Position numbers and translations under genes: made by a program. Below, piece by piece: positions 1 through 9,103 of a DNA stretch of 64,000 bases. Within the stretch, counting starts at the first letter, position 1; every line of letters starts with the position of its first letter. The DNA is from Cherax quadricarinatus (Eukaryota; Arthropoda; Malacostraca; Decapoda; Parastacidae). The stretch lies in assembly GCF_038502225.1 (NCBI RefSeq), contig NC_091300.1, positions 47,055,613 through 47,119,612 on the forward strand, in the 5' to 3' direction. The notes under the pieces were generated by a model, which was given only the letters and a program-made list of their open reading frames with translations, was not told the DNA's origin and ran no database searches.

Positions 1-264
1 CCAAGTCTAAATTTACGTTATGACTTATGAGTTTGAAAAGTGCATTGCACAATTAAAGAAATAATTACAGCAATACTCGCCAGCCAAAAAGTATAGACTT
101 GATGCATTCGGTGGCTGCGCGATCCGTGAAAGGTATCTCCATACTTCATAACCCAAGTCACCTGTGTCTCAATGCAGGCGACTGGAATAGTGCAGAGTTC
201 GGCCTAAGCTAATAATACAGTTAAATAATAGCGCTGAATATTTGAAAGAAATCAGAAGAGATTA
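1..264. other. No recognised feature
   Basis: Flanking sequence outside the 3' end of the I-like LINE. I see no repeat, RNA gene or credible reading frame here. The boundary near 264-270 is set by comparing the two copies of the LINE 3' end in this window, which stop matching there. Confidence 0.5.
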
Positions 265-444
265 GATTTTGCCACCGAAGTGGCTAGCTTATTGTGCACC
301 CCACATCCATCCTGTGGACGGTAGCGCAAGAGCATATGGATACACTAAAGGCCTAGGAACTAGGCCCCAAAAGGGTTAACAGGTGTACATTTGGATTTAT
401 ATCTATAGTTCATTTATCTGTTACAAGCAAATTAGGAAATTTGC
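265..444 (-). repeat. 3' UTR of I-like LINE copy 1
   Basis: The sequence matches, in opposite orientation, the stretch that follows the stop codon of the second LINE copy at 33,497-33,660. Shared landmarks are the 'ccatcctgtgga' block, the 'gcctaggaactaggcc' palindrome and the 'gggttaacaggtgtac' block. Two copies ending at the same point after 'aaaatctaa' define the 3' terminus of the family. No poly(A) or microsatellite tail is visible at this copy. Confidence 0.7.
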
Positions 445-1634
445 TTAGTATATCTGGTATCTTATTTCCATTAATAAGATATCTTCACATGTCACACAGG
501 TTATCATACTATCTCTATATTCCTCAATAAGTGGACTATTAAGCACATAGTGTTCAAGATAGTGACCACAGGGCTGGCCACTTACTTTGCATTTAGTTTG
601 ATCATCATCTGTGTGTCTCCCAAACTGCCAGAAGTACTTGTAACCAAGCCTAAGCCTGGCCACTACATCAGTCAGTCTGTTCACATTGCAAGTTGCTCCA
701 TAAACATACTTATCTACGTTCATGTTATCATAGTGGGTTATAGATCTACTCAGGCTTCTAATTGCATTCCTATAACAATCATTTTCATTATTTACTTCTC
801 TCCTAATATTATTTCTAATGCTAGACACAGTTATACCAAAGTTATATTCTACATTCTCCTTCAGGAAACTATTCTTGCCTAACATATCAACTTTATCATG
901 AAGGAGTAATCCAGTGTTTGATGGGATCCATAGAAATTGTACGTTAATTTTTTTCCCCGGATTTTTGAGTATCTGTACCTGGCTTCTCCAATGAGCATGT
1001 TGTTTGAGTCATTATATGAATCAAGAGTCTTCAATTATGACATAGAATCAGTAATGATGATAGAGTCACGCTCAATGTCATAAGTTAGCTTTAGCGCCAT
1101 TAGGATTCCAAACAATTCAGTCTGCAGTGTAGACGCCCAGTTGTTAATTCTTATGCCTAACTTAACAAAATTATTATCGTTCTTAAGTAGGGAGGTGGCA
1201 ACAAGAGCAGATGCAGCCCTGCCAGAAGACTCCTGTTTAGATCCATCAGTGTATATAACTTGTGATAACTTATTACTACCAGCTAGGCAAGAAACTTCTT
1301 GAGCAGTTGCTTTAACAAGTGATTTAAGGAAGGGATTACTAGCAATGAGCTTCTTGGGAGGGACTTGCAGGTATGTAATATTAAATGAACACATCTTCCA
1401 TGGAGGGGTGAAATGCTCTTGTTGTCTACAGTGATACAGTTCATGCAGGTTATAAAACTTAATATAATTGCATGTTTTCACAATCCATTTAGATATGTGT
1501 GTATTTACTTCAAGACATTTAATAAGATTCATAGTGACAGCGTCAGGTTCATTGCTTAACATTCTAATACCGAGTACAGTGTTAATCTCAATAATCCCAT
1601 CACTGATACTAGAAATACCAAGCTCCTTCCCCAT
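445..1634 (-). pseudogene. I-like LINE ORF2, C-terminal part: RNase H and zinc knuckle
   Basis: Two open stretches (1,634-1,035 and 885-445) are parts of one protein, joined by a degenerate piece at 886-1,034 that still aligns to the intact second copy at 32,366-33,496. The upstream stretch is an RNase H domain: IYTDGSKQ carries the first catalytic Asp, LQTELFGILMALK the Glu, and IIITDSMS the next Asp. The downstream stretch matches the C-terminal tail of the second copy, but its Cys/His knuckle is damaged: KCKVSGQPCGHYLEHYVLNS has lost cysteines that copy 2 keeps. A C-terminal RNase H after the RT is typical of the I group of LINEs. Frameshifts and stops make this copy dead. Confidence 0.85.
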
Positions 1635-3384
1635 ATTAAGAACCTTTGTAGATTTGGGGCACCCAAGAATAATTCTGAGAGCTTCATTTTACATTAACTC
1701 CAAGGGTTGGAGAGAACTTTCTCTAGCTAATATCAACATAGGAGCAGCATAATCAATTAAGGACCTAACATAGGCTATGTACATCATTCTAACGATTCTC
1801 ACATGAGCACCATAGTTGGGGTTATAGCTACAAACAGCTTTGAGAGCGTTTGTGGTATTGTGGATTTATTGAAGGGTACATTTACACTAAGGTATCTGTA
1901 AGATTTAACGTACCTAATGTTTCCACCCTGTAAATAGATGGGTTGGGGATGTCGTTTGCTTTTTTAATATCTTTGTTTTATAGGAAGATATTATGAGACC
2001 TAATCGATTCCAAATTGCTTGAACTTCATTAAGAATGGTACTCATCTTCTTATGCCCTGTTGTATGGATCATAATGTCATCAGCATAGCTTATAGCTGGA
2101 AGTAAATGGTATAAAATACCGACACGATGGAAAAATAAACACATAAGCAGTATAATGTGATCCTTTATTGACAACGTTTCGCCCACATAGTGGGCTTTAT
2201 CGAGTCACAAACAGATCTGTTTGTGACTTGATAAAGCCCACTGTATGGGCGAAACGTTATCAATAAAGGATCATATTATACTCCTTATGTGTTTATTTTT
2301 CCTTAGCTTATAGCTATGTGTTTAGGTGATGCAGGTAAAGCATTTAGGAGAGCATTAATCAGAACATTAAATAGCATGGAACTGAGAACTCCTCCCTGAT
2401 GTGTACCTAGAGACATTTCTTTAGACTCGCTTCTAAAGCCTTGGTAGAGGACAGGGGATACTCTATTTGACAGGTATCCTATTATCCAGCAGAGTAAGCT
2501 ACCACCAATATTCATTTTGGCTAGTTCATGTAGTATAACGATATCAGATGCAGATTTAGATCAAGAATTGTGGTAAAACTAGTAGAGGTGTGTGCAGTGA
2601 CAAAGGTGGAAATACAATTCTGCACACTTTTACCTTTCATGAACCCAGCGAAAGATCGGTCTATATGTATCAGGCTGTTGGGGTTTAGGGATAGGCACAA
2701 TGTGACTGTTGGTCCAGGAAGTAGGAAGAACACTATGTTACTGAGATTATACAGTGCTAACAAAGGGTTATCAGGCACGTGCCTTAAAGTTCTGAGAATA
2801 TCATAGGTTATACCATCCTCTCCAGGACCGGTTGATCGACCTTTAGTTAATGCATTATCTAATTCATACTCGGTGAAGAGGCAATCACTCTCATCAATAT
2901 TTTGGCTCATAAAATTAATCATTTTCAACATTTCTTCACAAGCACTCTCTAAGTTTTTTCTAATATGAGACGGAAGATTTTCATGCCTGAATGTTTTAGA
3001 CTAGCCATTTATGAGGTCATTTGCTTTTTCAAGAGGAAAGGGATGAACAACATCGCAAGTCTTTTTCCTGATAATTTTATTTATAACTTGCGAAGCCAAA
3101 CTTAAAGGGGTAAACCTGTTTAAGCTACTAACAAATTATTCCCATTACTATTGCCTAAGTTCTTGCTTTCTATTCCTTGCATTTGTTAGTGCAGCTTAGA
3201 ACGTTCTGAGCAGGTCTGGGGTTCTACATTCACGGTATACTTTACCAATCCTCCTAGCTGCTGCATGTGTTAGATTGCTTAGCTCTGGATCATTATAGTA
3301 TTTACATTAGCTTTTATTGTCATTTATAGTGGAAGATTTATGTTTTATTTTCCTGCCTACTTGATCTGTGAGGACAGTCTCAAT
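1635..3384 (-). pseudogene. I-like LINE ORF2: reverse transcriptase domain
   Basis: RT motifs appear in order on the minus strand: STGPGEDGITYDIL (about 2,830), FAGFMKGKSVQNCIS (about 2,640), GTHQGGVLSSMLFNVLIN (about 2,380) and AISYADDIMIHTTGHKK (about 2,090-2,060), the last holding the YADD catalytic pair. The thumb-like region YVRSLIDYAAPML lies near 1,745. The frame is interrupted by stops and by a 206-bp insertion immediately before YADD (2,098-2,303). Removing that insertion with one copy of its target duplication makes the flanking frames contiguous, so the RT was readable there when the insertion arrived. Confidence 0.85.
2098..2303. mobile_element. 206-bp palindromic Penelope-type terminal hairpin with 12-bp target duplication
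   Basis: TAGCTTATAGCT occurs at 2,086-2,097 and again at 2,304-2,315, a 12-bp target site duplication. Between them, 2,129-2,302 is a near-perfect inverted repeat centred on AGATCT at 2,213-2,218. Each arm holds a short GC stem (GCCCA...TGGGC) followed by GAAACG and an 'aataaagga' block. A related single-arm sequence occurs at about 35,275-35,345; both are joined to a 'tggtataa.ata.cgaca' block. Stem-loop plus GAAAC is the layout of hammerhead-like motifs known from terminal repeats of Penelope-like elements. The CUGANGA part of the core is degenerate here (UUGAUAA), so activity is doubtful. Confidence 0.65.
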
Positions 3385-3884
3385 AGTGGCAACTACATCA
3401 TCATTCATTTTTTGTGTGTCAGTGGGCTCGTGATTCTTTTACCATTGATCCAAGTGGTTAATAAAGCAATTTCTGTGTTCTGGGTTGAGAATAAGCTTCC
3501 TTCTTCTGTATTTAGCTCCTTGATTGCTGGAGATATGATCAAGGTTGACAGTTGTGAGTCTAGGGAAGTGATCAGATAGAAGATCATCAACTACGACAGA
3601 GTCATGCATCGTATATGATATATTAAATCCAAGTCACAGATTAGTATGCCACCATATATGTGAGTAGGCTCAGTAGTGCCCAAACTTCGAACGTTATCAT
3701 GCTCATTTAGAAATTTGAGTGGTTTAGTTCCATTGGTATTTGTTATAGACCCTCAAATATTCTAATGTCTGACATTAAAGTCTCCAAGAATGAGGATAGG
3801 TTCACTACTGATGTGATCTGATAAAGCATCAGGTCGAAGTTGGTTCGCTGGAGCATAAAGATTAAATTTTTTATGAGAACATAA
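3385..3884 (-). pseudogene. I-like LINE ORF2: C-terminal half of the endonuclease
   Basis: Minus-strand translation gives NLYAPANQLRPDALSDHI near 3,860-3,800, then ILILGDFNVRH near 3,780, and DDLLSDHFPRL near 3,580-3,540. LGDFN and SDHFP are signature blocks of the exonuclease-endonuclease-phosphatase (APE-type) endonuclease of LINEs. Several stops interrupt it. The N-terminal half of this domain lies 20 kb away at 23,880-24,246, because CR1-B inserted between the halves. After the frame ends, 2,932-3,384 is a poorly conserved linker towards the RT. Confidence 0.75.
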
Positions 3885-4397
3885 GAGCATCAGAAAGAAG
3901 GATCACTGCAACAGGCCTACCGGCCCATGCGAGGCAGGTCCGAGTCATCTCCCGGTTTAAACCAATGACCCACCTTGTCAGGTCAGGAAAATCCACTTAA
4001 GGAAGGAGCATAGCATCAGACCTATTAGCACAAGCTAGTCAGGTCCAACTCACACCCACCCACACCCACTCATGAATTTATCCAACCTATTTTTAAGAGT
4101 ACACAACGTCTTAGCCTCTATGACGGTACTCGGGAGTTTGTTCCACTCATCCACAACTCTATTACCAAACCAATGCTTTCATATATCCTTCCTGAATCTG
4201 AATTTTTCCAACTTAAAACCATTGCTGCGAGTCCTCTCTTGGCTAGATATTTTAATTACATTATTTACATTCCCTTAATTTATTCCTGTTTTTCATTTAT
4301 ACACCTCAGTCATATCTCCCCTAATTCTACACCTTCCTAGAGAGCGCAGATTCAGGATCCTCAGTCTATCCTCATAGGGAAGGTTTCTGATACATGG
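3885..4397 (-). mobile_element. CR1-B LINE, 3' end segment
   Basis: The 3' terminus of a minus-strand CR1 LINE. It ends in degenerate TTCTTATG-type repeats at 3,880-3,895 and carries the same 3' UTR style as CR1-A and CR1-C ('actgcaacaggcctaccggccc'). Residual coding sequence near 4,060-4,390 matches the ORF2 C-terminus of CR1-C. The segment stops at 4,397, where the BEL element begins, and resumes at 17,349 on the other side of it. CATGG is present at both breaks (4,393-4,397 and 17,349-17,353). Confidence 0.8.
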
Positions 4398-4431
4398 TAT
4401 GGAAAATTACATTTACTTGGATGTAACATAA

Positions 4432-4587
4432 CATAAGAACATAAGAACATAAGAAAGGAGGAACACTGCAGGAGGCCTGCTGGCCCATACTAGGCAGGTC
4501 CTTTACAATTCATCCCACTAACAAAACATTTACCCAACCCAATTTTCAATGCTACCCAAGAAATAAGCTCTGATGTGAAAGTCCCAC
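4432..4587 (-). repeat. CR1-A 3' UTR with TTCTTATG tail
   Basis: After the ORF2 stop the element reads through a short GC-richer block ('aggaggcctgctggcccat' on the plus strand) and ends in about three TTCTTATG repeats. Short 3'-terminal tandem repeats instead of poly(A) are typical of CR1 and L2 LINEs. The same tail occurs on CR1-C at 23,283-23,306. The tail merges with 'TTATGTTAC' of the LTR target, an overlap that could have primed insertion. Confidence 0.8.
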
Positions 4588-7528
4588 TCAAATCCAACCC
4601 TTCCCACTCATGTACTTATCCAACCTAGATTTGAAACTACCCAAAGTCCTAGCCTCAATAACCCAACTAGGTAGACTGTTCCACTCATCAACTACCCTGT
4701 TTCCAAACCAATACTTTCCTATGTCCTTTCTAAATCTAAACTTATCTAATTTAAATCCATTACTGCGGGTTCTCTCTTGGAGAGACATCCTCAAGACCTT
4801 ATTAATATCCCCTTTATTAATACCTATCTTCCACTTATACACTTCGATCAGGTCTCCCCTCATTCTTCGTCTAACAAGTGAATGTAACTTAAGAGTCTTC
4901 AATCTTTCTTCATAAGGAAGATTTCTGATGCTATGTATTAATTTAGTCATCCTACGCTGAATGTTTTCTAACGAATTTATGTCCATTTTGTAATACGGAG
5001 ACCAGAACTGAGCTGCATAATCAAGGTGAGGCCTTACTAATGATGTATAAAGCTGCAGTATGACCTCTGGACTTCTGTTGCTTACACTTCTTGATATAAA
5101 TCCCAGTAATCTATTTGCCTTATTACGTACGCTTAGGCATTGCTGTCTTGGTTTAAGGTTGCTGCTCACCATAACCCCCAAGTCCTTTTCGCAATCTGTA
5201 TGGCTAAGTTCTACATCATTTAATTTATAAGTACTAGGGTTATGGGCACTCCCAAGCTTCAGAACCTTGCACTTATCTACATTGAACTGCATCTGCCACT
5301 TTTCTGACCAAGAATAGAGTTTGTTTAAATCCTCCTGAAGTTCCCTAACATCTACGTTTGAATCAATTATCCTACCTATCTTTGTGTCATCGGCGAATTT
5401 GCTCATATCACTAGTAATTCCCTCATCAAGATCATTGATATATATTATAAACAACAACGGGCCCAAGACCGATCCCTGCGGAACGCCACTTGTTACAGAT
5501 CCCCACTCGGATTTAACCCCATTTATGGACACTCTCTGCTTCCTGTCAGTGAGCCATGACTCGATCCACGAGAGCACCTTTCCCCCAATGCCATGAGCTG
5601 CCACTTTCTTTAACAGTCTATGGTGCGGAACTCTATCAAAAGCCTTACTAAAATCTAAGTAAATAATATCAAATTCTTTATTGTGGTCAACAGCCTCAAA
5701 AGCTTTACTGAAGAAAGTTAATAAATTAGTTAGACAAGACCGGCCTCTTGTGAATCCATGCTGAGTATCATTAATCAAGCTATGCTTATCGAGATGGCTT
5801 CTTATAATCTCAGCTATAATTGACTCTAGTAATTTGCCTACAATTGAGGTCAGGCTTATTGGGCGGTAATTTGACGGTAACGACTTGTCCCCTGTTTTAA
5901 AAATAGGAGTTACATTAGCCATCCTCCACATATCAGACACTACACCTGTTTGAAGAGATAAATTAAAAATATTAGTTAATGGTTCACAGAGTTCCATTTT
6001 GCATTCCTTAAGAACCCTTGAAAAAACCTCATCAGGACCCGGCGACTTATTTTGCTTCAGTCTGTCTATCTGCCTCACAACCATCTCACTAGTGACTGTG
6101 ATGTTACATAATTTATCTTCTTCTAGCCCACTGTAAAAATTAATTACTGGAATATTGTTAGTGTCTTCCTGTGTAAAAACTGAGAGAAAATAATTATTTA
6201 AAATCAAGCACATTTCATTCTCATTGTCAGTAAGGTGCCCATAGTTATTTTTAAGGGGACCTATCTTATCTCTAACTTTTGTTCTATAGACCTGGAAAAA
6301 ACTTTTTGGGTTAGTTTTAGAATCCCTAGCAACTTTAATTTCATAGTCCCTTTTAGCTTTTCTTATCCCCTTTTTAATGTCCCTCTTAATGTCAATATAC
6401 TGATTCATAAGATGACCCTCACCTCTTTTGATACGCCTATAAATTCCTTTCTTATGCCCTAGTAGATATTTGAGCCTATTATTCATCCATTTTGGGTCAT
6501 TTCTATTTGATCTAATTTCTTTATATGGGATAAACGCTCTTTGAGCAGCATGTATAGTGTTCAGAAAACTGTCATATTGATAGCTCACTTCGTTACCCCA
6601 GTCAACAGATGATAAGTGTTCTCTAAGCCCATCGTAATCTGCTAAGCGAAAATCTGGGACTGTTACTGAGTTATCGCTACTATCGTACTTCCATTCAATG
6701 CTAAATGTAATTGATTTGTGGTCGCTAGCACCCAGTTCCTCTGAAATTTCTAAATTATTAACAAGGGATTCATTGTTTGCCATAACTAAGTCAAGCAGGT
6801 TATTTCCCCTTGTAGGTTCTGTCACAAACTGCTTCAAAAAACAATCCTGAAATACTTCTAAGAAGTCGTACGATTCTAAATTCCCAGTCAAGAAATTCCA
6901 ATCAACATGACTAAAGTTAAAGTCTCCTAGAATTACTACATTATCGTGCCTTGTGGCCTTAACAATTTCCTCCCATAGTAGTTTCCCTTGGTCCCTATCT
7001 AAGTTAGGGGGACGGTATATCACTCCTAAAATCAGTTTTTCATGCCCCTCTGAAAATTCTATCCAAACAGACTCTGTATGTGTTACTTCAGACTTAATAC
7101 CCGTTTTTATGCAACAGTTCAAGCGATCTCGGACATACAATGCCACCCCACCCCCCCCTCCCAATACTTCTATCTTCTTGGAACAATTTAAAACCCTGAA
7201 TATGACATTCCGCAGGCATGTCCCGACTTTTTGAATTAAACCACGTCTCAGTTAAGGCAAATACATCAATGTTACCTACACTAGCAACTAATCTCAACTC
7301 GTCCATCTTATTCCTAGCACTACGGCAATTAGCATAATAAACATTGAAAGACTCTCCTTTCTCTTTACCCTTCCTGCTCATTTCTATTTTTCTACTAAAC
7401 CTATTACCGTCCTTATCACCCAAGGTCCCTGGCTTTTCAATATCTATCTCGTTCTTATTATTACTAGTTCCCCTAGAACTCGTAATATTACTACACTGGG
7501 ACTTCACTGTTTTCCTGCCAAAACCCAT
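4588..7528 (-). pseudogene. CR1-A ORF2: APE endonuclease and reverse transcriptase, one frameshift
   Basis: This is the replicase of a CR1 LINE, which nicks DNA and copies its own RNA at the nick. The N-terminal piece (7,528-7,094) has YYANCRSARNKMDEL and DVFALTETW. The long piece (7,164-4,588, 858 aa) continues with LGVIYRPPN, VVILGDFNFSHVDW and GASDHKSITF of the endonuclease. RT blocks follow: NKSPGPDEVFSRVL, SNYRPISLTSIVGKLLES, QHGFTRGRSCLTNLL, YLDFSKAFDRVPHHRLL, GVPQGSVLGPLLFIIYIND and SKFADDTKIG, with FADD holding the catalytic Asp pair. The two pieces overlap in different frames at an eight-G run (coding strand, 7,151-7,158); seven Gs would restore one frame, so a single-base slip is the likely lesion. 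The C-terminus ends naturally in MSGKGWI. Confidence 0.92.
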
Positions 7529-7542
7529 ACCACTAACTATTC

Positions 7543-8307
7543 CTAGTTTAAAGTCCTAACTGCTCCCTCCACTGCAGTTGCCAGTGCTCCCACCCCACAC
7601 CTAGATAAGTGAACCCCATCCCTAGCATACATGTCATTTCTGCCATAGAAGAGGTCCCAGTTGTCAATGAATGTTACCGCATTTTCCTTACAGTATTTGT
7701 CCAGCCAGCAATTGACACCAATTGCCCTGGACAACCATTCACTTCCAACTCCCCTCCTTGGCAAAATACCACATATGAGAGGGTTCCCACCCTTACTTCT
7801 AATTATTTCTATTGCTGACCTATACCTGCTAATCAGGTCCTCACTCCTACGTCTGCCAACATCGTTGCCTCCAGCACTGAGACAGATAATAGGATTGCTC
7901 CCATTACCTCTCATGATGTCATCCAGACGGCTAACAATATCCTCCATCCCAGCCCCAGGAAAGCAAACTCTCTGTCTCCTACTCCTGTCCTTCAAGCAGA
8001 ACGCCCTATCCATATACCTAACTTGGCTATCCCCAACAACAACAATATTCTTACCTTCCTTAATGTCTTTCGTCGTGTCGTTCCCAGTAGTCAACTCACA
8101 TTCGTCGGGTAGCACTGAGAATGTATTGGATGTTTCCACAACAGTTTCCACGGCAGTCTCTTTCTTCTTCATCGTTTCTACCTTTCCATTCGTCTTCTTG
8201 ATCGTCAACTTCTTTCCCTGCTGTCCAGCCACTGACCAGTTTCCCTTCTTGACCTGAGGACTCAAAACAGGAGGACTACTACGAATCTTCTTGTTCTCCT
8301 CGGTCAA
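7543..8307 (-). CDS. CR1-A ORF1 with SGNH/GDSL esterase domain (5'-truncated)
   Basis: A 254-residue open frame just upstream of ORF2 (14 bases between them). The first ~70 residues are basic and low in complexity (PQVKKGNWSVAGQQGKKL), fitting an RNA-binding linker. Residues about 90-250 form an SGNH hydrolase fold: VVGDSQVRYMDRAF carries the nucleophile Ser of block I, SAGGNDVGR the block III Asn, and RDGVHLSRCG the block V Asp-His pair. All catalytic positions are kept. Esterase domains in ORF1 are established for CR1 and L2 LINEs. The first codon is not ATG, and the element joins BEL LTR immediately upstream, so the true N-terminus is missing. Translation today is unlikely. Confidence 0.85.
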   Translation of the reverse strand: MTEENKKIRSSPPVLSPQVKKGNWSVAGQQGKKLTIKKTNGKVETMKKKETAVETVVETSNTFSVLPDECELTTGNDTTKDIKEGKNIVVVGDSQVRYMDRAFCLKDRSRRQRVCFPGAGMEDIVSRLDDIMRGNGSNPIICLSAGGNDVGRRRSEDLISRYRSAIEIIRSKGGNPLICGILPRRGVGSEWLSRAIGVNCWLDKYCKENAVTFIDNWDLFYGRNDMYARDGVHLSRCGVGALATAVEGAVRTLN

Positions 8308-8990
8308 TCGCCAGTAAATGGAAACTAAGATAATTATTATTTATCAAAGTTATATAGACAAGTAGGAATTTGGGACACCTAGGTCACAAAAATGTTCCCC
8401 TTCGATACCTACAACTGACATATCTACAAGTTGCTCTAGACCTATATTAATTACAAATGAAATGTACATTACCAGGCATTCTGGTAAATTTAATAGAAAT
8501 TTGTGGACTGTATATTAAAATTAATAAATTATTACATATGCACATTTATATAACAGAAGGAGAATTTATAATCATAACACTCACCAATTAGTCTGGAGAT
8601 TACTGTGTATAATACTCAAAAACCTCGCTCTAACTAAATTTATGATGATAATACTGGCCAGAATTACAAACATAATTTAGATAGCTTATCTAAGGTTCCT
8701 GGAGCTGTCCTGTACATCGATTTAATGCTCAAATTATGCAGAAATGCACATCCAACAATTTCGGCTCCTATTTGAGAGGTGTAAGCCCAATATAACCTCT
8801 AGAGCGACGAAAATTATACACCTTATTAATGTGTTTGTACTCCATTCAAAACACAATGGCGAGTCCTCCCTGCTCATCAGCGCAGGCACCGAGCTTCCCA
8901 TTTTTTATAATTTTTATTAAATACAATATAAGCCATCAATTTACATATGAAATACTGTATTTCCGGAAAATACATACAGTATTTTTCACA

Positions 8991-9103
8991 CTGGTGCCGG
9001 GCAGAGTTCGTTGCTAAACGATTCAAATTGCTCATTTGGCAATGGTGGAGGACATGGGTACATATAGGATCTCGCTTCCACACAGCGACATATTACACAA
9101 GAT
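8991..9103 (-). other. BEL remnant between integrase fragment and 3' LTR; integrase core deleted
   Basis: Only about 110 bases separate the end of the readable integrase fragment from the LTR, although a BEL integrase normally continues for several hundred residues with its DDE core. I see no catalytic motif in any frame and no clear polypurine tract. The simplest reading is an internal deletion of the integrase core. Confidence 0.6.

Larger units (their letters stand above)
4432..8311 (-). mobile_element. CR1-A LINE, nearly intact, inside BEL 3' LTR
   Basis: A 3.9-kb CR1-clade non-LTR retrotransposon on the minus strand: ORF1 with an SGNH esterase (8,307-7,543), ORF2 with endonuclease and RT (7,528-4,588), and a 3' UTR ending in tandem TTCTTATG units at 4,432-4,455. 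It begins inside ORF1 without a 5' UTR, so it is 5'-truncated, as is usual for target-primed insertion. Compared with the intact LTR copy there is no target duplication but a loss of about 9 bases. Only one obvious lesion is visible in ORF2, which makes this the youngest-looking element of the nest. Confidence 0.9.
4398..8990 (-). repeat. BEL 3' LTR, split by CR1-A
   Basis: The LTR consists of 4,398-4,431 plus 8,312-8,990. Together these match the uninterrupted 5' LTR at 16,623-17,348 apart from scattered substitutions and about 9 bases lost at the CR1-A insertion point. The outer end at 4,398 abuts CATGG. The inner end near 8,990 reads 'ttttcaca', matching 'tttctaca' of the other LTR. Confidence 0.85.

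Noticed and set aside
3340..3579. 79-codon plus-strand frame
   Set aside because: Antisense to the LINE endonuclease remnant; no features of its own.
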